Assembly (NCBI RefSeq): GCF_004122165.1
Contig: NZ_SBKO01000001.1
Coordinates: forward strand, 62,001 to 126,000
Direction of reading: 5' to 3'
From: Flavobacterium amnicola
GTDB lineage: Bacteria > Bacteroidota > Bacteroidia > Flavobacteriales > Flavobacteriaceae
DNA: 64,000 nt
Each line of letters begins with the position of its first letter. The stretch's first letter is position 1. Position numbers and translations under genes: made by a program. This document shows positions 44,917-51,840 of the stretch, piece after piece. The notes below the pieces were generated by a model that was not told the origin of the DNA, did no database searches, and worked only from the letters and a program-made list of their open reading frames with translations.

Positions 44917-46104
44917 TTACTCAACAATTTCAGTAACCTGTCCAGCACCAACTGTTCTACCACCTTCACGGATAGCGAAACGTAAACCTACGTTCATTGC
45001 AATTGGAGACAATAAAGTTACATCGATAGTTAAGTTATCACCTGGCATTACCATTTCAACTCCTGTTGGCAACATGATTACTCCTGTTACGTCAGTTGTA
45101 CGTACGTAGAACTGTGGACGATAGTTGTTGTGGAATGGTGTGTGACGACCACCTTCTTCTTTTTTCAAGATATACACCTCAGCTTTGAATTTAGCGTGTG
45201 GTTTAACAGATCCTGGCTTAACAATTACCATTCCTCTTTTAATATCTTCTTTAGCAATACCTCTTAACAAGATACCTGCGTTATCTCCAGCTTCACCTCT
45301 ATCAAGGATTTGACGGAACATTTCAATACCTGTAATTGTAGAAGTTAATTTCTCAGCTCCCATACCAATGATTTCAACTGGATCACCTGTATTACAAACT
45401 CCTGTTTCGATACGACCTGTAGCAACAGTTCCACGACCAGTAATTGTAAATACGTCCTCGATTGGCATCAAGAAAGGTTTTTCAGTATCACGGATTGGCT
45501 CTTCGATCCAAGAATCTACAGCTTCCATTAATTCAAGAATTTTTGGTACCCAGTTTGGATCGTTGTTTAATCCTCCTAAAGCAGAACCTTGAACTACAGG
45601 ACCATTATCTCCATCATATTCATAGAAAGATAATAAATCTCTGATTTCCATTTCTACTAATTCTAATAACTCAGCATCGTCAACCATATCCACTTTGTTC
45701 ATGAAAACAACGATACGTGGAATACCTACCTGACGTCCTAAAAGGATGTGCTCACGAGTTTGTGGCATTGGACCATCTGTAGCAGCAACTACTAAGATAG
45801 CACCGTCCATTTGAGCAGCACCAGTAACCATGTTCTTAACGTAATCCGCGTGACCTGGACAGTCAACGTGAGCGTAGTGACGGTTAGCAGTTTCATACTC
45901 TACGTGTGAAGTATTAATTGTAATACCTCTTTCTTTTTCTTCTGGAGCGTTATCAATTTGATCAAATGATTTCGCTTGACAGTAACCAGCATCAGATAAT
46001 ACTTTAGTGATTGCTGCAGTTAAAGTAGTCTTTCCGTGATCTACGTGTCCGATCGTACCGATATTTAAGTGTGGTTTCGAACGGTTAAAATTCTCTTTTG
46101 CCAT
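44917..46104 (-). CDS. tuf: Elongation factor Tu
   Basis: The 395-residue EF-Tu delivers aminoacyl-tRNA to the ribosome. G1 GHVDHGKTT, the switch I segment [16 protein letters not shown]3 DCPGHADY and G4 NKVDMVD are intact, with [11 protein letters not shown] in domain 2 and the C-terminal [16 protein letters not shown] in domain 3. It is preceded by three tRNA genes transcribed in the same direction. Confidence 0.99.
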   Translation of the reverse strand: MAKENFNRSKPHLNIGTIGHVDHGKTTLTAAITKVLSDAGYCQAKSFDQIDNAPEEKERGITINTSHVEYETANRHYAHVDCPGHADYVKNMVTGAAQMDGAILVVAATDGPMPQTREHILLGRQVGIPRIVVFMNKVDMVDDAELLELVEMEIRDLLSFYEYDGDNGPVVQGSALGGLNNDPNWVPKILELMEAVDSWIEEPIRDTEKPFLMPIEDVFTITGRGTVATGRIETGVCNTGDPVEIIGMGAEKLTSTITGIEMFRQILDRGEAGDNAGILLRGIAKEDIKRGMVIVKPGSVKPHAKFKAEVYILKKEEGGRHTPFHNNYRPQFYVRTTDVTGVIMLPTGVEMVMPGDNLTIDVTLLSPIAMNVGLRFAIREGGRTVGAGQVTEIVE

Positions 46105-46158
46105 TTTACTTAGTTTTAATCTTTATTAATTTATTAGTGTTCAAATTTTACTTTGTTG

Positions 46159-46230
46159 AGCCAACTACGGGAATTGAACCCGTGACCTCTTCCTTACCAA
46201 GGAAGCACTCTACCCCTGAGCTAAGTCGGC
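46159..46230 (-). tRNA. tRNA-Thr (GGT)
   Basis: A 72-nt cloverleaf on the minus strand: acceptor GCCGACT / AGTTGGC, anticodon loop TTGGTAA (anticodon GGT), T arm with GGTTCAATTCC. CCA is not encoded. It is the tRNA nearest to tuf. Confidence 0.96.
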
Positions 46231-46367
46231 AGTTTTCCCTGGCTAAAAACCATTTGCGGACTAACTCATTTTCATTCGTTGATCCTGTAAGGCGGAGCCT
46301 TACTCAAACTTTTAAAACGAATTTATTCGAAAGTAAACTTTCGAATAAATTCTTATTTAAAACTTTG
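46231..46367 (-). other. Spacer with two perfect hairpins in the tRNA cluster
   Basis: No tRNA is found in this 137-nt stretch between tRNA-Tyr and tRNA-Thr(GGT). It holds a 15-bp perfect hairpin (GAATTTATTCGAAAG at 46319-46333 with 46338-46352, loop TAAA) and a 7-bp hairpin (GTAAGGC at 46287-46293 with GCCTTAC at 46297-46303). They may be processing signals or remnants of a lost or inserted element. Confidence 0.5.
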
Positions 46368-46448
46368 TGGGGAGAGCAGGATTCGAACCTGCGAAGGTTT
46401 CCCAACGGATTTACAGTCCGTCCTCGTTGGCCGCTTGAGTATCTCCCC
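46368..46448 (-). tRNA. tRNA-Tyr (GTA)
   Basis: An 81-nt class II tRNA on the minus strand: acceptor GGGGAGA / TCTCCCC, anticodon GTA within GACTGTAAATCC, a variable arm, and T arm GGTTCGAATCC. CCA is not encoded. Confidence 0.96.
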
Positions 46449-46513
46449 CCCCTTGCTTTTCACAATATTTCAAATACCTTATTTCATCCAACGGATTGAA
46501 AATAAGAAAATTG

Positions 46514-46587
46514 AGCCGATAGAGGGACTCGAACCCACGACCTGCTGATTACAAATCAGCTGCTCTAGCCAGCTGAGCTACACCGGC
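46514..46587 (-). tRNA. tRNA-Thr (TGT)
   Basis: A 74-nt cloverleaf on the minus strand: acceptor GCCGGTG / TATCGGC (two G-U pairs), anticodon loop TTTGTAA (anticodon TGT), T arm GGTTCGAGTCC. CCA is not encoded. It is the first gene of the tRNA-tuf unit, downstream of the promoter at 46624-46652. Confidence 0.96.
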
Positions 46588-46594
46588 GACTCAA

Positions 46595-46622
46595 TAAAAA
46601 AGTCCGCTATTTCTAACGGACT
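46595..46622 (-). terminator. Terminator of hpf, overlapping the tRNA-tuf promoter region
   Basis: Stem AGTCCG / CGGACT (46601-46606 with 46617-46622), 10-nt loop, followed on the minus strand by a run of U (A residues 46596-46601). It lies between the hpf stop and tRNA-Thr(TGT), and its 5' arm covers the predicted start of the tRNA-tuf transcript. Confidence 0.65.
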
Positions 46623-46623
46623 G

Positions 46624-46652
46624 CAAATGTATGTATTATTTTTATTAATCAA
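46624..46652 (-). promoter_or_regulatory. Promoter of the tRNA-tuf unit
   Basis: On the minus strand: TTG at 46652-46650 (within TTTTG), an 18-nt spacer, and TACATTTG at 46631-46624, an exact TAnnTTTG match, about 37 nt before tRNA-Thr(TGT). It is one of the best promoter matches in the window. Confidence 0.8.
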
Positions 46653-46674
46653 AACTTTTTTCTAAAAATTTTGA

Positions 46675-46977
46675 TTAAGCATGTGCTCTTAATTTTTCTT
46701 TTCGTTTCACTAACAATCTTTCTAACGCTTCAATTGATAAATCTACACCTTCTTCAAATGATTTGCACGTCTTTTTTACTACAAATTCGTCACCCGGAAC
46801 AATGACTTTTACTTCGACAATTTTATTCTCTTTTTCACTCGTTTGCTCAACCTTCATAAAAACATCGGAAGAAACAATCTTATCATAAAATTTTTCTAAT
46901 TTATTTATTCTTACATCTACAAAATCTACCAATTTTTTGTCAACGTTAAAGTTAACTGCATGAACATTTACCTTCAT
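46675..46977 (-). CDS. hpf: Ribosome hibernation promoting factor, short form
   Basis: A 100-residue HPF/RaiA (S30AE domain) protein: MKVNVHAVNFNVDKKLVDFV at the N terminus and the basic C-terminal helix LERLLVKRKEKLRAHA. Short HPF binds the 30S decoding region in stationary phase. It lacks the long-form dimerisation domain. It follows the xer-type recombinase by 35 nt and ends at a terminator ahead of the tRNA cluster. Confidence 0.95.
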   Translation of the reverse strand: MKVNVHAVNFNVDKKLVDFVDVRINKLEKFYDKIVSSDVFMKVEQTSEKENKIVEVKVIVPGDEFVVKKTCKSFEEGVDLSIEALERLLVKRKEKLRAHA

Positions 46978-47012
46978 AATTTAAAATTTTACGGTTATAC
47001 AATTAAAAGAAA

Positions 47013-47906
47013 CTACTTTTGGTTACGGGGGTGAGCATTCTGATACACATTTTTTAATTCAGCCAAGCTGGAATGTGTATATACTTGTGTAGATGCTAAA
47101 CTTGAGTGTCCTAAGAGTTCTTTTATCGAATTTAAATCGGCTCCGTGATTCAGCATGTGAGTAGCAAATGTATGTCGTAGCATGTGCGGACTTTTTTTTA
47201 CCTTCTCGGAGACATTACTAAAGTAGGAATTTATTAGTCGATATACAAACGTTTCATTGATTTTATTTCCATTGGAAAGCAGAAATAAAAAATTCGCATC
47301 ATTTATGCTTTGTAATGTATTTCTTTCAGTTAAATACACTTCAATTTGTTCAGAAATCACACCCAACATCGGTAAAATGCGTTCTTTATTACGTTTTCCC
47401 AAAACCTTAAGCGAACGATTCGTGATATCGACATTCTGTAGCTGTAAATTAATCAGTTCAGAACGTCGAATTCCTGTGGTATAAAATAAATCAATGATTA
47501 ACTTATCTCGCAATCCATCAAAACCTTCTTTATAGGTAATTTGATTGAGCACCGAATCCAACTCTTCTTCCGAAAATGGTATTTGCACTTTTTTAGGTGT
47601 TTTGAGCGCTTTGTGTTTGGTTAGCGGATTGATTTCAATTTGTTTGGTTTTCAGAAGAAATTTATAAAAAGCTTTCAGCGAGGCAATTTTTCGATTGACC
47701 GACACGTTGCTCATTCCCTTGTCAACCAAAGTAACAATCCAGCTTCGAATTAAGGTATACGAAACTTCTTCCAACGTTGTCACATCATAATTTTGCTGCA
47801 GAAATTCTTGAAAAAATTCCAAATCCTTTCCATAGGCCAAAGCCGTATGAACCGAATAGTTCTTTTCTTTTAATAAATAGTCTTGGAATTTGTGTTGGTT
47901 ACTCAT
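47013..47906 (-). CDS. Tyrosine recombinase of the XerC/XerD type
   Basis: A 297-residue recombinase with a SAM-like N-terminal DNA-binding domain (about 1-90) and the catalytic domain carrying R147 (TGIRRSEL), K171 (VLGKRNKERILPM), H241 and R244 (PHMLRHTFATH), H267 (LLGHSSL) and Y276 (TQVYTH). This fits a chromosomal Xer protein for dimer resolution rather than a mobile integrase: there are no attachment repeats or cargo genes and it lies between rpsU and hpf. Position suggests XerC, but C versus D cannot be decided here. Confidence 0.92.
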   Translation of the reverse strand: MSNQHKFQDYLLKEKNYSVHTALAYGKDLEFFQEFLQQNYDVTTLEEVSYTLIRSWIVTLVDKGMSNVSVNRKIASLKAFYKFLLKTKQIEINPLTKHKALKTPKKVQIPFSEEELDSVLNQITYKEGFDGLRDKLIIDLFYTTGIRRSELINLQLQNVDITNRSLKVLGKRNKERILPMLGVISEQIEVYLTERNTLQSINDANFLFLLSNGNKINETFVYRLINSYFSNVSEKVKKSPHMLRHTFATHMLNHGADLNSIKELLGHSSLASTQVYTHSSLAELKNVYQNAHPRNQK

Positions 47907-47943
47907 TAAAGGATTGGGTTGCTTCGTACCTAGTTAAAATAAG

Positions 47944-47987
47944 AAATCGTTAGCATAAAAGTACAAAACTTCTATAACTAACGATTT
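47944..47987 (-). terminator. Terminator of rpsU
   Basis: 10-bp stem AAATCGTTAG / CTAACGATTT with a 24-nt loop, then a U-rich tract on the minus strand (complement of AAAATAAGAAA). The loop contains TACTTTTA on the minus strand (47963-47956), a near match to a -7 element that could serve the downstream recombinase gene. Confidence 0.65.
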
Positions 47988-48009
47988 TATATTATCAGAA
48001 AATTAACTA

Positions 48010-48204
48010 CTAACTTTCTAAGCTATCTCTTAATCCTTGGATGTAAGCCGCTTTTTGAACTTGAGCTCTTCTTGTTACAGATGGCTTAATAAAAGCTTGA
48101 CGACTTCTTAGTTGTCTTACAACTCCAGTTTTATCGAATTTACGTTTGTAACGCTTAAGCGCTCTGTCGATATTTTCTCCGTCTTTAATTGGTATAATTA
48201 ACAT
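48010..48204 (-). CDS. rpsU: Ribosomal protein bS21
   Basis: A 64-residue bS21: MLIIPIKDGENIDRALKRYK followed by the basic KFDKTGVVRQLRSRQAFIKP. bS21 sits on the 30S platform near the 3' end of 16S rRNA; in Bacteroidota it helps hide the anti-Shine-Dalgarno sequence. The gene has its own consensus promoter and an AGGAGGTG ribosome-binding site. Confidence 0.97.
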   Translation of the reverse strand: MLIIPIKDGENIDRALKRYKRKFDKTGVVRQLRSRQAFIKPSVTRRAQVQKAAYIQGLRDSLES

Positions 48205-48212
48205 AATCTAGA

Positions 48213-48220
48213 CACCTCCT
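48213..48220 (-). promoter_or_regulatory. Perfect Shine-Dalgarno of rpsU
   Basis: AGGAGGTG on the minus strand, 8 nt before the rpsU ATG. This is exceptional in a window where I see no other comparable ribosome-binding site. It fits autoregulation: ribosomes lacking bS21 have an exposed anti-SD and can translate this message preferentially. Confidence 0.85.
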
Positions 48221-48234
48221 CTCATTTACGGGTG

Positions 48235-48263
48235 CAAACTTATAAAATATTTTTGGATTACAA
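48235..48263 (-). promoter_or_regulatory. Promoter of rpsU
   Basis: On the minus strand: TTG at 48263-48261, an 18-nt spacer, and TAAGTTTG at 48242-48235, an exact -7 match, about 30 nt before the start codon. Confidence 0.78.
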
Positions 48264-48348
48264 ATCCTTTTTTAAAGAAAAAAGAGAATAGACAAATGAA
48301 TAAAGACCATCAACAACAATTCTGTAACATCTTTTCATTTAAAAATAG

Positions 48349-48356
48349 TAACTTTA
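48349..48356 (+). promoter_or_regulatory. Weak -7-like element for the FNR-like gene
   Basis: TAACTTTA matches TAnnTTTG except the last base, 23 nt before the ATG at 48380. It supports the downstream start over the open frame beginning at 48296. No TTG at the -33 distance. Confidence 0.3.
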
Positions 48357-48379
48357 TAATAATCAAAATCATTCGGAAA

Positions 48380-49048
48380 ATGGAAAAGCACATAGTAAAA
48401 ATAGTTGAAGCCTATTATATTACTCACGATGTAAAATGTTTTAAGGTAGAAAAGCCAACAAATTATGATTTCATCCCAGGTCAAGCTACCGAAATATCTA
48501 TAAATCTAGCCAGCTGGGAAGACAAACTGCGTCCGTTTACTTTTACTAGTTTGCGAACCGATGATTATCTCGAATTTATGATAAAAATTTATCGGGATCA
48601 TGATGGCGTTACCAACAAATTAGGCAGCATGAATGCTGGCGCCGAGTTAATACTTCACGACGTATTTGGCGCAATTCGTTACAAAGAAAGAGGTGTTTTT
48701 ATTGCTGCTGGTGCCGGTATCACTCCTTTCATTTCTATATTTAGAGACCTGCATCAACAAAACAAATTAGAAGGAAACAGTTTACTTTACACGAACAAAA
48801 CTTCGGAAGATGTGATCATGGATGCAGAACTAAGCGAAATGCTAAAAGACAATTATTTAAATATTTACACAAGAGAAAACATCATTGGTTATCTAGGCCG
48901 AAGAATTGATCGCAATTTTTTAATCGACACTATCGCCGATTTTAGTCAGCATTTTTACGTGTGTGGTCCGGATAGTTTTGTGAAAAGTATTTCTAGAATT
49001 TTACTTGAGTTGGGGGTAAGTTCAGACACCTTGGTTGTGGAAGAATAA
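48380..49048 (+). CDS. Ferredoxin/flavodoxin-NADP reductase-like flavoprotein
   Basis: A 222-residue FNR-fold protein. The FAD-binding domain has the RPFTFTS motif (residues 51-57), and the NAD(P)-binding domain has AAGAGITPF followed by the C-terminal YVCGPDSF. It probably moves electrons between NAD(P)H and a small redox partner; no partner gene is adjacent. The start is the ATG at 48380 (MEKHIVKIVEAYY): the open frame runs 28 codons further upstream but that part is unlike the family and lies over the likely promoter. Confidence 0.85.
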   Translation: MEKHIVKIVEAYYITHDVKCFKVEKPTNYDFIPGQATEISINLASWEDKLRPFTFTSLRTDDYLEFMIKIYRDHDGVTNKLGSMNAGAELILHDVFGAIRYKERGVFIAAGAGITPFISIFRDLHQQNKLEGNSLLYTNKTSEDVIMDAELSEMLKDNYLNIYTRENIIGYLGRRIDRNFLIDTIADFSQHFYVCGPDSFVKSISRILLELGVSSDTLVVEE

Positions 49049-49076
49049 AAAAAACATCTAAATTTCATTCCCAGAA

Positions 49077-49382
49077 TTATTCATCCTTTCTAATAACAAT
49101 TCTTTGAAATATCCCAATCAAAAATATGAAAAATGAAATTGGAAAAGCAAATAATACGACACCCGTTCATCCTAAACCACATTTCATTGTATTTGTACTT
49201 GAATCCAAAAACATCAGAATAAAAAACATTAAAAAAGCAATACATAATTCAGAAAAAAGGCAGATTAAAGTTAATTGCCATAACTTTAAATCAATCCAAC
49301 TCGAAGCAGCTTTAATTCCATATTTGAATTGAAAATACACTGGAATAAGCAAAATTAAAATACAAATCAACAATCCTATCAT
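49077..49382 (-). pseudogene. Small membrane-protein gene interrupted by an in-frame TGA
   Basis: From the ATG at 49382, 71 codons encode two hydrophobic segments (LLICILILLIPVYF and LICLFSELCIAFLMFFILMF), then SSTNTMKCGLG and a TGA at 49169-49167. The same frame continues without another stop for 28 codons, starting TGVVLFAFPISFFIFLIGIF and ending RIVIRKDE before TAA at 49079-49077, which is a clear third membrane segment with a basic tail. The simplest reading is a roughly 100-residue, three-segment membrane protein hit by a nonsense change; a sequencing error, read-through or a functional truncated form are alternatives. No function is known. Confidence 0.65.
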
Positions 49383-49394
49383 ACTAATAAATTA

Positions 49395-49433
49395 CAAAAA
49401 AAAGAAAGCCAAGAATATTTAACCCTTGGCTTT
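49395..49433 (-). terminator. Rho-independent terminator of the acyl-CoA dehydrogenase gene
   Basis: 9-bp stem AAAGCCAAG / CTTGGCTTT with an 11-nt loop; the A run at 49395-49403 gives the U run on the minus strand, 31 nt after the stop. Confidence 0.85.
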
Positions 49434-49464
49434 TATATAAAGTGAATACCAAACTCTAAAACAA

Positions 49465-50634
49465 TTATTCTACCGCAGGTTTATAATTTTGATTGTCAAT
49501 AATCATTTTTGATAAAATTTCTTTCATAATTTCTGAAGTACCACCACCAATAGGACCTAAACGGCTATCGCGAGATAATCGAGCTAATGGATATTCTTCC
49601 ATATAACCATATCCACCTAACATTTGTAGACAATCGTAAATAGTTTGATCCGCTACTTTAGTGGATTTCAATTTTGCCATCGTAGCTTCTTTTACTACAT
49701 ACTCGCCTTTGTCTAATCGAGCTACAGCTGCATAGTTAAACACCTTGATATGTTCTACTTCTGTAGCATGTTCTACCATCGTATGACGCAAGGCTTGAAA
49801 CTTATCTAGCGATTTTCCAAAGGCTTCACGTTCCGACATATAACCTAAGGTATACTCAATCGCATATTCAGCACGGGCATGCGCATTTATAGCCATTATC
49901 AAACGTTCTAAAGCAAAATGTTGCATAATGTATGGAAATCCTTTTCCTTCTTCTCCCATTAAATTTTCCAACGGAATCTCAACATTATCAAACGATATTT
50001 CAGCAGTATCTGAAGCCCTCCATCCTAATTTATCCAATTTTGTAGCCGCAATTCCTTTTGTAGTTGTATCGACCAAGAAAATACTGATTCCTTTATTTCC
50101 CAACTCCGGATTTGTTTTTGCTGCCACTACATAATAATCGGCATAAATACCATTGGTAATAAAAGTTTTAGAACCGTTAATGATGTATTTATCTCCTTTT
50201 TTTACTGCAGTAGTTCGCATTCCTGCCACATCACTACCACCAAAAGGCTCAGAAATACACAAGGCACCAATTTTGTCTCCAGTTATACTTGCGGTCAAAT
50301 ACTCTTGTTTGATTCGTTCATCTCCCTCAGCATTTAAATGAGTCATCGCTAAATACGCATGTGCCCACATAGCAGCCGCAAAACCAGAAGATTTTATTTT
50401 TTGAAGTTCTTCTAAAAATATTACTGTGTAAAATAAATCCAAATTTAATCCTCCATACGCTTCTGGGTACTTTAATCCGAAGAAGCCCATTTCACCAAAT
50501 TTTTTCCAAATAAAACGTTCAATTGTTCCTGTTTTTTCCCATTTTTCAATATGAGGCACCACTTCTTTGTGTAAGAAATCTTGCAAACTTTTTCTGAATA
50601 ATTGATGTTCTTCTGTAAAATATATTGAATTCAT
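49465..50634 (-). CDS. Acyl-CoA dehydrogenase family flavoenzyme
   Basis: A 389-residue acyl-CoA dehydrogenase with the FAD-binding signatures ALCISEPFGGSDVAGMRTTA and the C-terminal QMLGGYGYMEEYPLARLSRD. The usual catalytic Glu of short/medium-chain enzymes is absent: the IYEGT-type motif reads IGGGT (G364). A Glu is present at the alternative position E243 in HFALERLIMA, as in isovaleryl-CoA and long-chain dehydrogenases, so the enzyme is probably active with a branched or long substrate. A -7 element at 50670-50677 lies inside the end of the upstream gene. Confidence 0.92.
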   Translation of the reverse strand: MNSIYFTEEHQLFRKSLQDFLHKEVVPHIEKWEKTGTIERFIWKKFGEMGFFGLKYPEAYGGLNLDLFYTVIFLEELQKIKSSGFAAAMWAHAYLAMTHLNAEGDERIKQEYLTASITGDKIGALCISEPFGGSDVAGMRTTAVKKGDKYIINGSKTFITNGIYADYYVVAAKTNPELGNKGISIFLVDTTTKGIAATKLDKLGWRASDTAEISFDNVEIPLENLMGEEGKGFPYIMQHFALERLIMAINAHARAEYAIEYTLGYMSEREAFGKSLDKFQALRHTMVEHATEVEHIKVFNYAAVARLDKGEYVVKEATMAKLKSTKVADQTIYDCLQMLGGYGYMEEYPLARLSRDSRLGPIGGGTSEIMKEILSKMIIDNQNYKPAVE

Positions 50635-50660
50635 AATCTGATTAAAAAATTGTTGTGATT

Positions 50661-51536
50661 TTAGAAGTCCAAATATAGGGCAATAATTTTTACTTTTTCT
50701 ACTGGAAAGCCCTTAATTTTTGTTAAATCGTCAGCAGAATTAATTCCGCCATTCATGCTTCGATACGTCACTATTTCCCGAGCTAAAGGATATCGAAAAT
50801 AAGGCAATTTCATTAATTCTTTCGTGGAAGCATTATTGATATCGATTTTAGTGATCGTAGGTATTGTTCCGATTTTGAAATTTTTATTCATTTCGTAAAT
50901 CACTTCCGGTGAAAGTCCCCAAACGTCTTGCATTTGTTCCATACTTATGAAACCACCAAAAATTTCACGTTGCTTTATAATACGTTCTGAAATAGCATCT
51001 CCCACTCCAAAAATTTTCATTAAATCCGCTTTGGTAGCAGTATTAATATCTTGAACAACAATCTTTTTTATAGGTTTTTCATACTTTTTATACTCCGGTT
51101 TTGAATAATTCTGATACTTATTTCTCTTTTGAATTACCCAATCTGGAAATTTGAAATAAGGTGCAATTTTAGCCAATAATGAATCGGAAACTTCGGTGAC
51201 TAGTTGGAATTCCTCTGCCGAATTAACAAATCTACCTGTCTTACGATAAGCCAACAAGCGATCAATTTCTTCAACACTCATTCCCAACTTATACCCTTTA
51301 AAATCGGTAATAAAATTAGGATTAAAGGGATATATTTTATAACCCGAGTCTTCCTTGGTATTTTTCAACGAATCAATTTTCGTTTGCATCACTAACCATT
51401 GTTGCTCATCTTTTTGAATCTTTTCTTCTGGAGTACGATTAATTAAGAAATTTACGAACTGAACTACAAGGATAAGTCCAACTAGGGCAACCAAACCTAT
51501 TCGCTGCCCTTTATTAAAACTGAAATATTCTTTCAT
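50661..51536 (-). CDS. ComEA-like helix-hairpin-helix protein
   Basis: A 291-residue protein with one N-terminal membrane segment (about 13-31) and several helix-hairpin-helix units, for example DINTATKADLMKIFGVGDAI and DINNASTKELMKLPYF, plus a degenerate N-terminal one (FKGYKLGMSVEEIDRLLAYR). ComEA proteins bind DNA outside the inner membrane during natural transformation; whether this Bacteroidota form takes up DNA is unknown. It lies 8 nt downstream of the PspC gene. Confidence 0.85.
   Translation of the reverse strand: MKEYFSFNKGQRIGLVALVGLILVVQFVNFLINRTPEEKIQKDEQQWLVMQTKIDSLKNTKEDSGYKIYPFNPNFITDFKGYKLGMSVEEIDRLLAYRKTGRFVNSAEEFQLVTEVSDSLLAKIAPYFKFPDWVIQKRNKYQNYSKPEYKKYEKPIKKIVVQDINTATKADLMKIFGVGDAISERIIKQREIFGGFISMEQMQDVWGLSPEVIYEMNKNFKIGTIPTITKIDINNASTKELMKLPYFRYPLAREIVTYRSMNGGINSADDLTKIKGFPVEKVKIIALYLDF
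50670..50677 (-). promoter_or_regulatory. -7 element for the acyl-CoA dehydrogenase gene
   Basis: Minus strand reads TATATTTG (exact TAnnTTTG), 35 nt before the start codon and within the last codons of the ComEA-like gene. No TTG at the -33 distance. Confidence 0.5.
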
Positions 51537-51544
51537 CTCTCTCC

Positions 51545-51775
51545 CTATAAATCAAAAACAGATGAACGCTTTGCTCGGACTAAATCTTTTAACTTAATTA
51601 AAAAACCTATTGTAAGGTACACCCCAAACCAAAGACCTGCTGTAACAAATGAAATATAAATAAAAAACAAACGAACACTATTGGCCCTCATCCCTAACCT
51701 ATCTGCTAAGCGGGAGGCAATATGAAATCCTTGTTTTTCGAAGAAATATTTAAGTTTAATTACGAATGACAACAT
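51545..51775 (-). CDS. PspC-domain small membrane protein
   Basis: A 76-residue protein when started at the ATG at 51775 (MLSFVIKLKYFFEKQGFHIA). It has the PspC pattern: an amphipathic start, ASRLADRLGMRANSVRLFFIY, and a membrane segment ISFVTAGLWFGVYLTIGFLI. The open frame continues 20 codons upstream, but that part is poorly protein-like. PspC proteins relate to envelope stress; here it sits between the DUF2851 and ComEA-like genes. Confidence 0.8.
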   Translation of the reverse strand: MLSFVIKLKYFFEKQGFHIASRLADRLGMRANSVRLFFIYISFVTAGLWFGVYLTIGFLIKLKDLVRAKRSSVFDL

Positions 51776-51840
51776 GTATAATTTAATCGTTATAAAGTTA
51801 GTTTTTTTTATTTGAAATAATATCGCTCTTTCCATGATTC

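Noticed and set aside
46098..46499. A 133-codon plus-strand open frame over the tRNA cluster (with TGIEPVTSSLP and QDSNLRRF segments).
   Set aside because: It is the well-known spurious product of translating the antisense strand of tRNA genes; three clear minus-strand tRNAs explain the sequence.
47013..47906. Tyrosine recombinase as a sign of an integrated mobile element.
   Set aside because: It lies in a conserved housekeeping context (rpsU, hpf), has no cargo genes, and I saw no flanking attachment repeats despite nearby tRNAs. A chromosomal Xer role is simpler.
49126..49332. A 68-codon plus-strand open frame opposite the interrupted membrane-protein gene.
   Set aside because: Its product is basic and low-complexity without domain character, while the minus-strand frame shows three coherent membrane segments.
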